Below are positions 1 to 6,553 of a stretch of 31,195 nucleotides of DNA, in pieces (the stretch's first letter is position 1; every line of letters begins with the position of its first letter). Below the pieces are notes generated by a model. The model ran no database searches and had not been told where the DNA came from. It was given only the letters and a program-made list of their open reading frames with translations. Location of the stretch: NCBI GenBank assembly GCA_937910905.1, contig CALEPV010000053.1, positions 1-31,195 of the forward strand, given 5' to 3'. A program made the translations under genes and the position numbers. The DNA comes from an uncultured Prevotellaceae bacterium. Lineage in GTDB: Bacteria; Bacteroidota; Bacteroidia; Bacteroidales; Bacteroidaceae.

Positions 1-72
1 GCCGAGAGCAGAGACCAAGCTTGCTTGGGCTATGCCGAGGCAAGGAAAAGGTCGGGTGAAATCCAATGGTAA
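1..72 (+). other. Open frame running in from the left edge, possible gene 3' end
   Basis: Frame 1 is open from the first base to a TAA at 70-72, giving 23 codons with no recognisable motif. The stretch also holds a short perfect hairpin (CCAAGC at 15-20, TT loop, GCTTGG at 23-28). It may be the last codons of an upstream gene or simply intergenic sequence; the window edge prevents a decision. Confidence 0.2.
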
Positions 73-141
73 ATATGGGCAATTCCATTGCTAAAACGGG
101 AAAGAAAGCGGCGGCGACGGTTGTAATCAGGATAAATGCCT

Positions 142-149
142 TATATTTG
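142..149 (+). promoter_or_regulatory. Bacteroidota -7 promoter box (TATATTTG)
   Basis: TATATTTG matches the TAnnTTTG element of the primary Bacteroidota sigma factor and lies about 85 bp before the acetyltransferase start. A near-identical arrangement recurs at 830-837, with a related ATGGTAAAT-containing segment 76-77 bp upstream in both cases. Confidence 0.5.
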
Positions 150-234
150 CAGAAAAAACGGGAGGCACGATTGAAATCCAACAAATGAATCACTCATAAC
201 ACTCCTGAGCTTTTTTGAAAACGATGTAGCGAAC

Positions 235-750
235 GTGGAGAGACAGAGGACGATAAGGAAAGCCGAGCTATCGGAATTGGCCGCCATCATGCAGGTGATC
301 GAGGCGGCGAGGGGCATCATGCGGGCATCGGGAAACATGCGACAGTGGAACCACGGGTACCCCTCGGAGGAAGTCATCACGTCTGACATTGAGAAAGGCG
401 GCGGGTATGTGATAGTGGAAAACTCTGCCGTCATCGGATATTTCGCCTTCCTTCCGTCGCCGGAACCAGCCTACGAGAAAATCTTGGACGGCCAGTGGCT
501 CGATGACAAAAGCCCCTATCATGTCATCCACCGCGTGGCAAGCTATCCCGGCTGCCGCCACATCTTCCGCGACATCATGGCCTTCTGCCTGTCGCGTGAT
601 GGGAACATCCGCATTTCGACCTTTCAGGAAAACACCATCATGCAGCGGCTGGTAGAGAAACACGGCTTCTCCTATTGCGGCATGATTCACGTCTCCACCG
701 GCCACGATGCGCTGGCCTATCAGATTGTCAAAGGCGACAAGGCATATTAA
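235..750 (+). CDS. GNAT family N-acetyltransferase
   Basis: This 171-residue protein has the length and layout of a single-domain GNAT acyl-CoA transferase, which moves an acetyl group to an amine; the substrate cannot be told. Visible elements are the N-terminal IRKAEL strand, an MRASGNMRQWNHGYPSEE segment, a central beta strand followed by YFAF, and a C-terminal IRISTFQENTIMQRLVEKHGFSYCG stretch in two parts: a helix, then the GF-x-x-x-G turn typical of the GNAT C-terminus. The start chosen is GTG at 235, because no ATG lies in frame upstream and homologous domains begin near the IRKAE strand. It stands alone, with its own promoter at 142 and a second promoter before the next gene. It could act on a small molecule, ribosomal protein or antibiotic; there is no evidence favouring one. 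Confidence 0.8.
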   Translation: MERQRTIRKAELSELAAIMQVIEAARGIMRASGNMRQWNHGYPSEEVITSDIEKGGGYVIVENSAVIGYFAFLPSPEPAYEKILDGQWLDDKSPYHVIHRVASYPGCRHIFRDIMAFCLSRDGNIRISTFQENTIMQRLVEKHGFSYCGMIHVSTGHDALAYQIVKGDKAY

Positions 751-752
751 CG

Positions 753-837
753 ATGGTAAATCCGAGGAATTCTATTGCCATTATCGGCAACATCGTCGCC
801 AGCATGTTTCCTGTTCAGAGGAATTGTCTTATATTTG
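753..837 (+). promoter_or_regulatory. Promoter module of the PTPS-like gene, with -7 box TATATTTG at 830-837
   Basis: The -7 box TATATTTG (830-837) is followed by GCAG, exactly as at 142-149. From ATGGTAAAT (753) to the -7 box is 77 bp, against 76 bp in the first copy (66 to 142). Within the module TTGCC-ATTATC-GGCAA (about 775-790) is a small perfect inverted repeat. Spacing and wording repeat between two adjacent genes, which suggests a duplicated promoter region or a shared regulator. Confidence 0.45.
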
Positions 838-911
838 CAGAGCGAAAGAGTCCTGACGGGGGCTCGGCAAACAGATTGTTTAATTTATAAATTCAAAGGA
901 GACTATTGCTT

Positions 912-1478
912 ATGAGAAGTATCGCAACATTGGATTTGCAGTATGCACATCGTTTCTACGGCTTCTGCGGCGAGGCCCAGTACCTGCATGGCCACACCGG
1001 CGTGCTGACCATTGAGGTGGAGGACACCGTCAACGAGGGTGTCAACATGGTGTTCCCGTGTAACGAAATCAGGAAGGTGGCCTGGAGTCTGCTCCAGAAC
1101 TTCGACCACGCCCTGATTCTGCGTGAGGACGACCCGCTGCTGCCCGCCATTCTCGATGTCTACGAGAAGCAGGGCATCAAGGACGGCCATCCGCAGAACA
1201 GGATGAAGGGCGCTGCGTTTGACACGCCGCTGGCCAGGGCTTATCCCGACTGCCGACTGGTGGTGACGAAAGAGACCATGACCGTAGAGGGCATGATCAA
1301 GATGGTCTATGAACTGCTGAAGGACAGGCTGAACATTGCCAAGCTGACCTTCACGAGCGGTGTCAATGCAGCATCGGCAGAATTCGAGACAAGGAACGAC
1401 ATCGACCGCTGCCCGCTCTGCGGCATTGCCCTCAACGAGAAGGGCATCTGTCCCAAGTGCGGCTACAAGAAGCCGTGA
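912..1478 (+). CDS. 6-pyruvoyl-tetrahydropterin synthase / 6-carboxytetrahydropterin synthase (QueD-like) with C-terminal zinc ribbon
   Basis: The protein belongs to the T-fold PTPS/QueD family, which converts dihydroneopterin triphosphate to a tetrahydropterin on the route to queuosine or pterins. Three zinc-ligand histidines are visible: H13 (YAHRF), then H26 and H28 (LHGH). A FDHALIL strand and a T-x-E helix (TVEGMIKMV) follow in the family order. The last 30 residues form a separate CPLCG...CPKCG zinc ribbon, absent from minimal QueD proteins. The Cys nearest the HGH is C19, six residues before H26, whereas E. coli QueD has about three, so the active site may be non-canonical. ATG at 912 is preferred over TTG at 906 because AAAGGAG at 895-901 sits about 10 bp upstream of it. 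An intrinsic terminator follows at 1486. Confidence 0.8.
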   Translation: MRSIATLDLQYAHRFYGFCGEAQYLHGHTGVLTIEVEDTVNEGVNMVFPCNEIRKVAWSLLQNFDHALILREDDPLLPAILDVYEKQGIKDGHPQNRMKGAAFDTPLARAYPDCRLVVTKETMTVEGMIKMVYELLKDRLNIAKLTFTSGVNAASAEFETRNDIDRCPLCGIALNEKGICPKCGYKKP

Positions 1479-1485
1479 CTGCTAT

Positions 1486-1514
1486 AAAAAACTGCTACCA
1501 TGTAGCAGTTTTTT
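1486..1514 (+). terminator. Intrinsic terminator after the PTPS-like gene
   Basis: ACTGCTAC (1491-1498) and GTAGCAGT (1502-1509) form a perfect 8-bp stem with a 3-nt loop. Five A residues before it and a T-run after it make it work in either direction. It begins 8 bp past the stop codon. Confidence 0.85.
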
Positions 1515-1547
1515 CTATGCTTATGCGTGCATCGAAATGACAAGCGT

Positions 1548-1613
1548 ACATCTCCGTTAGATCTCCGTTACATCTCCCTTACATCTACGAGCCATCTACG
1601 TCTCATCTTCGTC
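1548..1613. repeat. Six imperfect 11-bp tandem repeats
   Basis: Six consecutive 11-bp units begin at 1548, 1559, 1570, 1581, 1592 and 1603, with consensus ACATCTCCGTT decaying towards the right (CATCTACG, CATCTTCG). The array lies between the terminator and the SNF2 remnant and does not appear to be coding. Confidence 0.75.
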
Positions 1614-1614
1614 T

Positions 1615-2153
1615 GTGCTCCGCACAAATTTTGCCGAAATAACATACATTCACTTCTTGGCAGCCCTGCAGCGCCTGCGTCAGATTGCCAATGGTGAGGG
1701 GAAGATGGGCGTGGTGTTCGACTATTTAGAGAACCTGCGGCAGACACAGCATAAGGTGCTTATCTTCAGCGAGTACGTCACGCTGCTGGAGCATGTGGGT
1801 GGCGAGATGACGAGCCAGGGCTGGAATTATGCCCTGCTGACGGGACAGACGCAGAATCGGGAACAGGTGATAGCGCACTTTATGAATTCTATCGACTGCC
1901 AGTTCTTCCTTATCTCGCTGAAAGCCGGAGGCGTGGGTCTGAACCTGACAGCTGCCGACTATGTGTTCCTGCTTGACCCGTGGTGGAACCGTGCCGCGGA
2001 AGAACAGGCCATCGCCCGTGCCCACCGCATCGGCCAGCAACGCTCAGTATTCGTCTATCGCTTCGTCTCTGCCGGAACGCTCGAAGAGCGATTCTCACCC
2101 TGCAAGACCGCAAGCAGTCGCTGATAGACAGCGTCATGCCGTTTATTCTATAG
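1615..2153 (+). pseudogene. SNF2-family helicase remnant (C-terminal RecA domain only), frameshifted
   Basis: From about 1650 the frame encodes only the second helicase lobe of an SNF2/RapA-type ATPase: LQRLRQIAN, then KVLIFSEY (motif IV), LLTGQTQ, FFLISLKAGGVGLNLTAADYV (motif V, split here by description) and DPWWN...ARAHRIGQQ (motif VI). The ATP-binding lobe with Walker A and DEAx box is missing. Near 2089-2092 the frame shifts: shifted frame reads ILTLQDRKQSLIDSVMPF and ends at TAG 2151-2153, which is the normal C-terminus of this family, so one base was lost after the GTLEE codons. The upstream residues from the GTG at 1615 match nothing. It is a different subfamily from the intact SNF2 protein at 6553-8862, so not a copy of it. 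Confidence 0.85.
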
Positions 2154-2398
2154 TTCCCTGGTGTCTTTTATGGGATAGCATCAATCAAGTTATTACGAGT
2201 TGCTGTTACGTCCATGTTCAATAGTTGGCTTTTGAAGATATCCATGAGTATATCAACTATAGCAGATTGTCTTTGGCTTCGCTAGAGACAGGCTTTGCAG
2301 GGAAATCCATCTTAAGACCAATGGAGATACACCTCTGATTAGTGTTCACCTCCTACTCGACTTATAGATGAATGGTGTGTTCTGACTGGTAGCGGGAA
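2154..2398. other. Gene-free gap with nothing recognised
   Basis: Between the SNF2 remnant and the convergent TPR gene there are 245 bp without a credible frame, promoter box or terminator hairpin. Considering the decayed neighbour it may be further pseudogene debris. Confidence 0.4.
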
Positions 2399-3793
2399 CT
2401 ACTTGGTATTGCCTCTCCAGAAGTCCTCTTCTGCTTTCTGCTCAGCCTGCTGGCGATCGTACTCAGCCTTCTGGCGTGCATACTCGGCATTGTGTGCCTG
2501 AACGGTGATGATGTTCTGCTTCAGACGGCTAGCCTGACCTGATAGTGTGATGTCGGTAGCTGCTGCCTGGTCGCAGAGGCTGATGGCTTCGGAGTAGTTC
2601 TTGTTGCGTGTAGCAATGACGGCACGCTGCATAAGGCACTTGCCCTTGAGGTCGGGGTTGAACTGAGCAGCCTTGTCGAGGTAGGCGTAAGCGTTCTTGA
2701 AGTCGCCAGCCTTAGTCATAGCACTAGCCACGCGCAGGGCGATGTTGGCCTTCTGCTTGTCGCTGGTGCAGAGCTCGAGAGCATCGTTGTAGTACTTCAC
2801 ACTTTCTGCAGTCTTGCCTTCCTTGGAATACTTCTGTGCAAGTGCGATAGCAGACTCAAACGATGGCTCAATCTGATAAGCGTACTCAGCGGCCTTGTAG
2901 TACACCGGAGTATCATCGCAGTCGTTGGCTGCCATCAAGGTCAGAGCGCTACGCAGGTATGTCAGGTTGTCCTTGTTAGCTTCCACCTTCGGCGTGAAGA
3001 TGGCGATGATTTGGTCGCGATCGGCTGCACGGCTCTCGGCAAAGATGCCTTCGATGTTGTTCAGAGGCTGGTCGTACTCTGCCACTATGCGGGCTGCCTT
3101 CACGGTGTCGGACTCCTCCTTGGCCAGCTGCAGCATCTTCTCACAGAGCTCCTTGCTGTCCAGATAGTCCTGTAGAAACTGCTCACGGAAGCCGTTGTTG
3201 TCGGCCTTGTACTTCTCGTAGCTGATACGGAAGAACACGTCAAGCATACCACCGCGTACCTCGCGGCCACCTTCTTCTGCCAGATACTTGTTGGCTTCGG
3301 TGAAGAGCTGATATGCCTTCTCATGAGTGTAGGTTGGGTCGGCACTAGGACCGTAGGCTGCATAGCAGTAGGCCTTCGGGTAAATTACATCACCGCGTGT
3401 GGCCTGTAGGTCGGCACGTGCGAACGAGTTGAGCCCTGCCAGGTTCTGTAGTCGCTGGTCGTAGAGAGCCATCAGTTCGTCGAAGTACTGCTTCTTCTTG
3501 GCTGCATCCTGCTCCTGCATGATGAGGCTCTGCAGCAGGTAGGCACCATCGGTATAGATGCGCAGGTTGGCAAAAGGAGCCTTCTCCATGATTGGCTTCC
3601 ACACCTCGTAGGCATCTGCCAGGCTATTGTTTGCTATAAACTGGTTGAACATGCTCAAGTTCTGGCGTGTGGTGAGGCTGTCTTCGCCTGTTCCGATACG
3701 CTCGTACCACTGTGTTCCCTCGTACTGTGCCATTGCTGGTAGCGCGATGGCTGTTAGCATGAGCGAAAGGACTGTGTGCTTAATTTTCATCAT
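2399..3793 (-). CDS. Secreted tetratricopeptide-repeat protein of unknown function
   Basis: A 464-residue protein starting MMKIKHTVLSLMLTA carries a clear Sec signal peptide ending in PAMA-Q, so it is exported to the periplasm or the cell surface. The body is helical with several TPR-like repeats, clearest in the C-terminal half (SFESAIALAQKYSKEGKTAE; KAGDFKNAYAYLDKAAQFNP; NKNYSEAISLCDQAA). The last 30 residues are a charged A/E/Q/K-rich segment (AEYARQKAEYDRQQAEQKAE) likely to form a coiled coil. ATG at 3793 (or the adjacent ATG at 3790) is preferred over the longer frame's TTG at 3805, which would place non-signal residues in front. The gene lies 60 bp downstream of the unknown gene at 3854-4441 on the same strand and is probably co-transcribed with it. 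TPR proteins usually serve as protein-binding scaffolds; no partner is indicated. Confidence 0.8.
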   Translation of the reverse strand: MMKIKHTVLSLMLTAIALPAMAQYEGTQWYERIGTGEDSLTTRQNLSMFNQFIANNSLADAYEVWKPIMEKAPFANLRIYTDGAYLLQSLIMQEQDAAKKKQYFDELMALYDQRLQNLAGLNSFARADLQATRGDVIYPKAYCYAAYGPSADPTYTHEKAYQLFTEANKYLAEEGGREVRGGMLDVFFRISYEKYKADNNGFREQFLQDYLDSKELCEKMLQLAKEESDTVKAARIVAEYDQPLNNIEGIFAESRAADRDQIIAIFTPKVEANKDNLTYLRSALTLMAANDCDDTPVYYKAAEYAYQIEPSFESAIALAQKYSKEGKTAESVKYYNDALELCTSDKQKANIALRVASAMTKAGDFKNAYAYLDKAAQFNPDLKGKCLMQRAVIATRNKNYSEAISLCDQAAATDITLSGQASRLKQNIITVQAHNAEYARQKAEYDRQQAEQKAEEDFWRGNTK

Positions 3794-3853
3794 ATAAATG
3801 TGCAAATTTGATTAATAATCAGCTTTTTGAATCTCAAATTTTAGCTATACTCC

Positions 3854-4441
3854 TTAGATAGGTAGCTCGTGCAAAGGTTTAATGCCCAGATATGTGTATT
3901 GAAAGTTCTTGCCGCGTATGGATGGGTACTGGCTGCGGGCGTCAATGTCGCTGCGTGAGTGCAGGTAGTCGATGATCTGGTTGTAGCAGTCCTGAGGGCT
4001 ATGTGCCTTGACACGGGCGGTGAAAGCGGTGTCAACGGTGTCAAACTTGCCCGTAGCAAGCATCACCACTCTCTTGAATGTGATGTTCCCCTCGTACCAT
4101 CCAGGCTGCTCTTCGATGAGCGAGTGTGGCATCGGGCGCTGCTGTTCTACCTGTGCCTGCTCTGTAGACGACTCGTCCTTGGTGCGCTCCTTTGTCTTGT
4201 TCTTGCCGTTGGCCTTGAATTCCTCTATTGTAGACGCAGTGGTCTTTATTACAATGAAGTATATGCGCGAGTGTACTTTGTAGCGCTTAGGGTAGGGCAT
4301 AGGTCCCTCCGCATATTGACGAAAATCCTCAATGAACTGCTCTGTCATATGGAAGTCTTGGAACGTGGAAATGAATGCCAGCGCTTCGTCCACGCTCGTG
4401 ACTATGGCTTCATCGTCGAAGTAGCGAATGTATAGGTTCAT
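3854..4441 (-). CDS. Conserved-looking hypothetical protein, 195 residues
   Basis: I do not recognise the family. The sequence has no signal peptide or membrane segment, so it is probably cytoplasmic. It falls in two parts: residues 1-70 (MNLYIRYFDDEAIVTSVDEA start, then IEDFRQYAEG and a strand YFIVIKTTAS) and residues 110-195 (WYEGNITFKRVVMLATGKFD, a CYNQIIDYLHSR helix, then QYTYLGIKPL). A charged, low-complexity linker rich in K, E, Q and T joins them (about 75-105). A TACCTTTG promoter box lies 26 bp upstream, and a 22-bp palindrome array lies behind that, shared with the divergent DUF4301 gene. The secreted TPR gene follows 60 bp downstream. Confidence 0.75.
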   Translation of the reverse strand: MNLYIRYFDDEAIVTSVDEALAFISTFQDFHMTEQFIEDFRQYAEGPMPYPKRYKVHSRIYFIVIKTTASTIEEFKANGKNKTKERTKDESSTEQAQVEQQRPMPHSLIEEQPGWYEGNITFKRVVMLATGKFDTVDTAFTARVKAHSPQDCYNQIIDYLHSRSDIDARSQYPSIRGKNFQYTYLGIKPLHELPI

Positions 4442-4466
4442 GTGTAGTTTGTTCGATTTGACGGCG

Positions 4467-4474
4467 CAAAGGTA
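4467..4474 (-). promoter_or_regulatory. -7 promoter box (TACCTTTG) for the 195-residue hypothetical gene
   Basis: CAAAGGTA on the plus strand reads TACCTTTG on the minus strand, followed by GC, 26 bp upstream of the ATG at 4441. It implies a leader of roughly 20 nt. Confidence 0.6.
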
Positions 4475-4554
4475 TAGATTTTATCTGATTTAATGAACGT
4501 TTGTTTTCTTAAACTACCCTTAGCAATGTTAGTTTTTGCTAAAAAGCAATTCTG

Positions 4555-4652
4555 CGCCGCGGTGCAACAGCAGTTCTACCGCGGTGCAGCTATGGCTGGA
4601 GCACGGTGCAACAGCAGTTCTACCGCGGTGCAGCTATGGCTGGAGCACGGTG
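4555..4652. repeat. Array of CCGCGGTG-type cores at exact 22-bp spacing (five units)
   Basis: Ten-base cores begin at 4555, 4577, 4599, 4621 and 4643: CGCCGCGGTG, TACCGCGGTG, GAGCACGGTG, TACCGCGGTG, GAGCACGGTG. Between them are 12-bp spacers that alternate: CAACAGCAGTTC, CAGCTATGGCTG, CAACAGCAGTTC, CAGCTATGGCTG, with the second spacer joined to the GAGCACGGTG core. The array sits between two divergent promoters (4467 and 4708). The same 22-bp period and CCGCGGTG core recur at 26285-26404. Confidence 0.85.
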
Positions 4653-4707
4653 CAAAAAAATAGTGTATATTATTAGGTAATACGGCAATCGTATCGTATA
4701 AAATAGC

Positions 4708-4715
4708 TAACTTTG
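4708..4715 (+). promoter_or_regulatory. -7 promoter box (TAACTTTG) for the DUF4301 gene
   Basis: TAACTTTG followed by GCA lies 55 bp upstream of the ATG at 4771 and 55 bp downstream of the 22-bp array. Confidence 0.65.
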
Positions 4716-4770
4716 CAACGTCACAAGTTCATTGCTTCACACTTCACACTTCATAAATCATAATTAAACT

Positions 4771-6303
4771 ATGTTTACGCAATCAGATCTTGAGCAGCTG
4801 GCCCAAAAGGGGATCAGCCAAAAACTGGCCGAGTGCCAGCTGAAAGAGTTTCGTATAGGTTTTCCGTTCCTTCGTCTGAAGGGCGCAGCATCCGTGGACA
4901 ATGGCATCTGTGCACCGTCGGATACGGAGCAGCAGGGCTACGTTGAGTCTTGGGAGGCTTACATGCAAGAAGGCCACCACGTGACGAAGTTCGTGCCGGC
5001 CAGTGGCGCAGCTTCGCGTATGTTCAAGAATATGTTTGAGTTTCGCGACGGCGACCACGATGCACCAGTATCAGACTTCGAGCGCACCTACTTCGACTAC
5101 CTGCATAAGTTCGCGTTCTTCCCAGCTCTGGACGATGCCTGTACGGTGATGTACGGTGAAGGTGCCGATGCTCTCATCGCAGAGGGCAAGTACAAGGAGG
5201 TGGCCAACGCCATGCTGTCGGAGAACGGTCTGAACTACGGTCAGCTGCCGAAGGGCCTGTTGCAGTTCCATGCCTACGACGACGAGGCTCGCACCCCGCT
5301 GGAGGAGCATCTAGTGGAAGCTGCACTGTATGCATCATCGGGCGGCGTAGCAGATGTACACTTCACCGTCAGCACAGAGCATCGTGAACTGTTCGAGAAG
5401 CTGGTGGAACGAATCAAGCCGCAGTACGAGGAGAAGTTCGGAATTAAGTATAACATATCGTTCAGCGAGCAGAAACCGTCCACCGACACCATCGCTGCCA
5501 CGATGGACAACGAACCATTCCGCACTGACGACGGCAAGCTGCTGTTCCGCCCGGGCGGCCACGGCGCTTTGATACAGAACCTGTCAGATCTGGAAAGCGA
5601 GGTGGTGTTCATTAAGAATATAGACAACGTGGTGCCCGACCGCCTGAAGCCCGCCACCACACTGTGGAAGAAGATTATAGCCGGTGTGCTGGTTACGGCT
5701 CAGCGCCAGTGCTTCGACTATTTGCGCGCACTTGAAGCCAGCGATGTGAGCAGCGAGCAGATTGCCGAGATGTACACATTCCTGCGTGAAACGCTGTGCT
5801 TTCGTCTTGACAACGAGTCGGTCTGGACAGAGAGTTCGCACGGCGAGCAGGTGGAGTGGCTACGCAACGTATTGAACCGCCCCATCCGTGTGTGTGGTAT
5901 GGTGAAGAACGTGGGTGAGCCTGGCGGTGGGCCGTTCCTGGCCTATGACAGCGAGACACAGCTTACCTATAGCCCCCAAATACTTGAAAGCTCACAGATT
6001 GACCAGAACAACGCTACCTATGTGGAGATGTTCCGCAGCGGTACGCACTTCAACCCAGTGGACTTGGTGTGCGGCATACGCGACTACAAGGGCGAGAAGT
6101 TCGATCTGCCGAAATTCGTTGACCCCTCCACAGGCTTCATTTCCTATAAGAGCAAGAGTGGCAAGGAGCTGAAGGCACTGGAGCTGCCAGGCCTCTGGAA
6201 CGGCGCAATGAGCAACTGGAACACCATCTTCGTGGAGGTACCGCTGGAGACATTCAACCCCGTGAAGACCGTGAACGACCTGTTGCGCGAGCAGCACCAG
6301 TAA
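4771..6303 (+). CDS. DUF4301 family protein, nucleotidyltransferase-like
   Basis: The 510-residue protein matches what I know of DUF4301, a Bacteroidota family without an assigned reaction. Two segments suggest a sugar-nucleotide pyrophosphorylase-like fold. One is FVPASGAASRMFK (about residues 75-87), which resembles the P-A-x-G-x-x-S-R-M nucleotide-binding loop. The other is RPGGHGALI followed by VFIKNIDNVVPD (about 260-290), which resembles the substrate-binding GGHG and N-x-D-N motifs of UDP-sugar pyrophosphorylases. The C-terminal part (GMVKNVGEPGGGPF; RSGTHFNPVDLVCGIRDYKG) is strongly patterned and presumably closes the active site. Cytoplasmic, no signal peptide. Start is the first ATG after the promoter at 4708. 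It is a single gene, convergent with the SNF2 helicase. The family call is fairly sure; the catalytic suggestion is inference. Confidence 0.8.
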   Translation: MFTQSDLEQLAQKGISQKLAECQLKEFRIGFPFLRLKGAASVDNGICAPSDTEQQGYVESWEAYMQEGHHVTKFVPASGAASRMFKNMFEFRDGDHDAPVSDFERTYFDYLHKFAFFPALDDACTVMYGEGADALIAEGKYKEVANAMLSENGLNYGQLPKGLLQFHAYDDEARTPLEEHLVEAALYASSGGVADVHFTVSTEHRELFEKLVERIKPQYEEKFGIKYNISFSEQKPSTDTIAATMDNEPFRTDDGKLLFRPGGHGALIQNLSDLESEVVFIKNIDNVVPDRLKPATTLWKKIIAGVLVTAQRQCFDYLRALEASDVSSEQIAEMYTFLRETLCFRLDNESVWTESSHGEQVEWLRNVLNRPIRVCGMVKNVGEPGGGPFLAYDSETQLTYSPQILESSQIDQNNATYVEMFRSGTHFNPVDLVCGIRDYKGEKFDLPKFVDPSTGFISYKSKSGKELKALELPGLWNGAMSNWNTIFVEVPLETFNPVKTVNDLLREQHQ

Positions 6304-6552
6304 TATATAATAATGTACAATTGACAATTGGCAATGCCCGAGGGTGAGTTTGCCAGACAAACCAAAGCCCGATAGCTATTCGGAGCGGGTGGTGCACATG
6401 TGGCAGGTACAAGGTGGAAAGTTGATGCCCTTAGCTGAGGAGGTCTTACGGACATGGCGATTAGTTATACTTACAAAAGCCATGGAGTAAACACCCTTCG
6501 CTCAAGGTGAAGCGCCTGCTCTACAATGGATGACGGAACCATTCAGATAGTT
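6304..6552. other. Convergent intergenic gap with nothing recognised
   Basis: The 249 bp between the DUF4301 and SNF2 stop codons contain a short direct repeat (ACAATTGACAATTGG near 6317) but no terminator hairpin or gene that I can support. Confidence 0.4.
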
Positions 6553-6553
6553 T

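Noticed and set aside
675..890. 71-codon frame between the acetyltransferase and the PTPS-like gene
   Set aside because: It overlaps the acetyltransferase end and the promoter module; the apparent MVNPRNSIA peptide similarity to 66-98 is better explained by the repeated DNA module.
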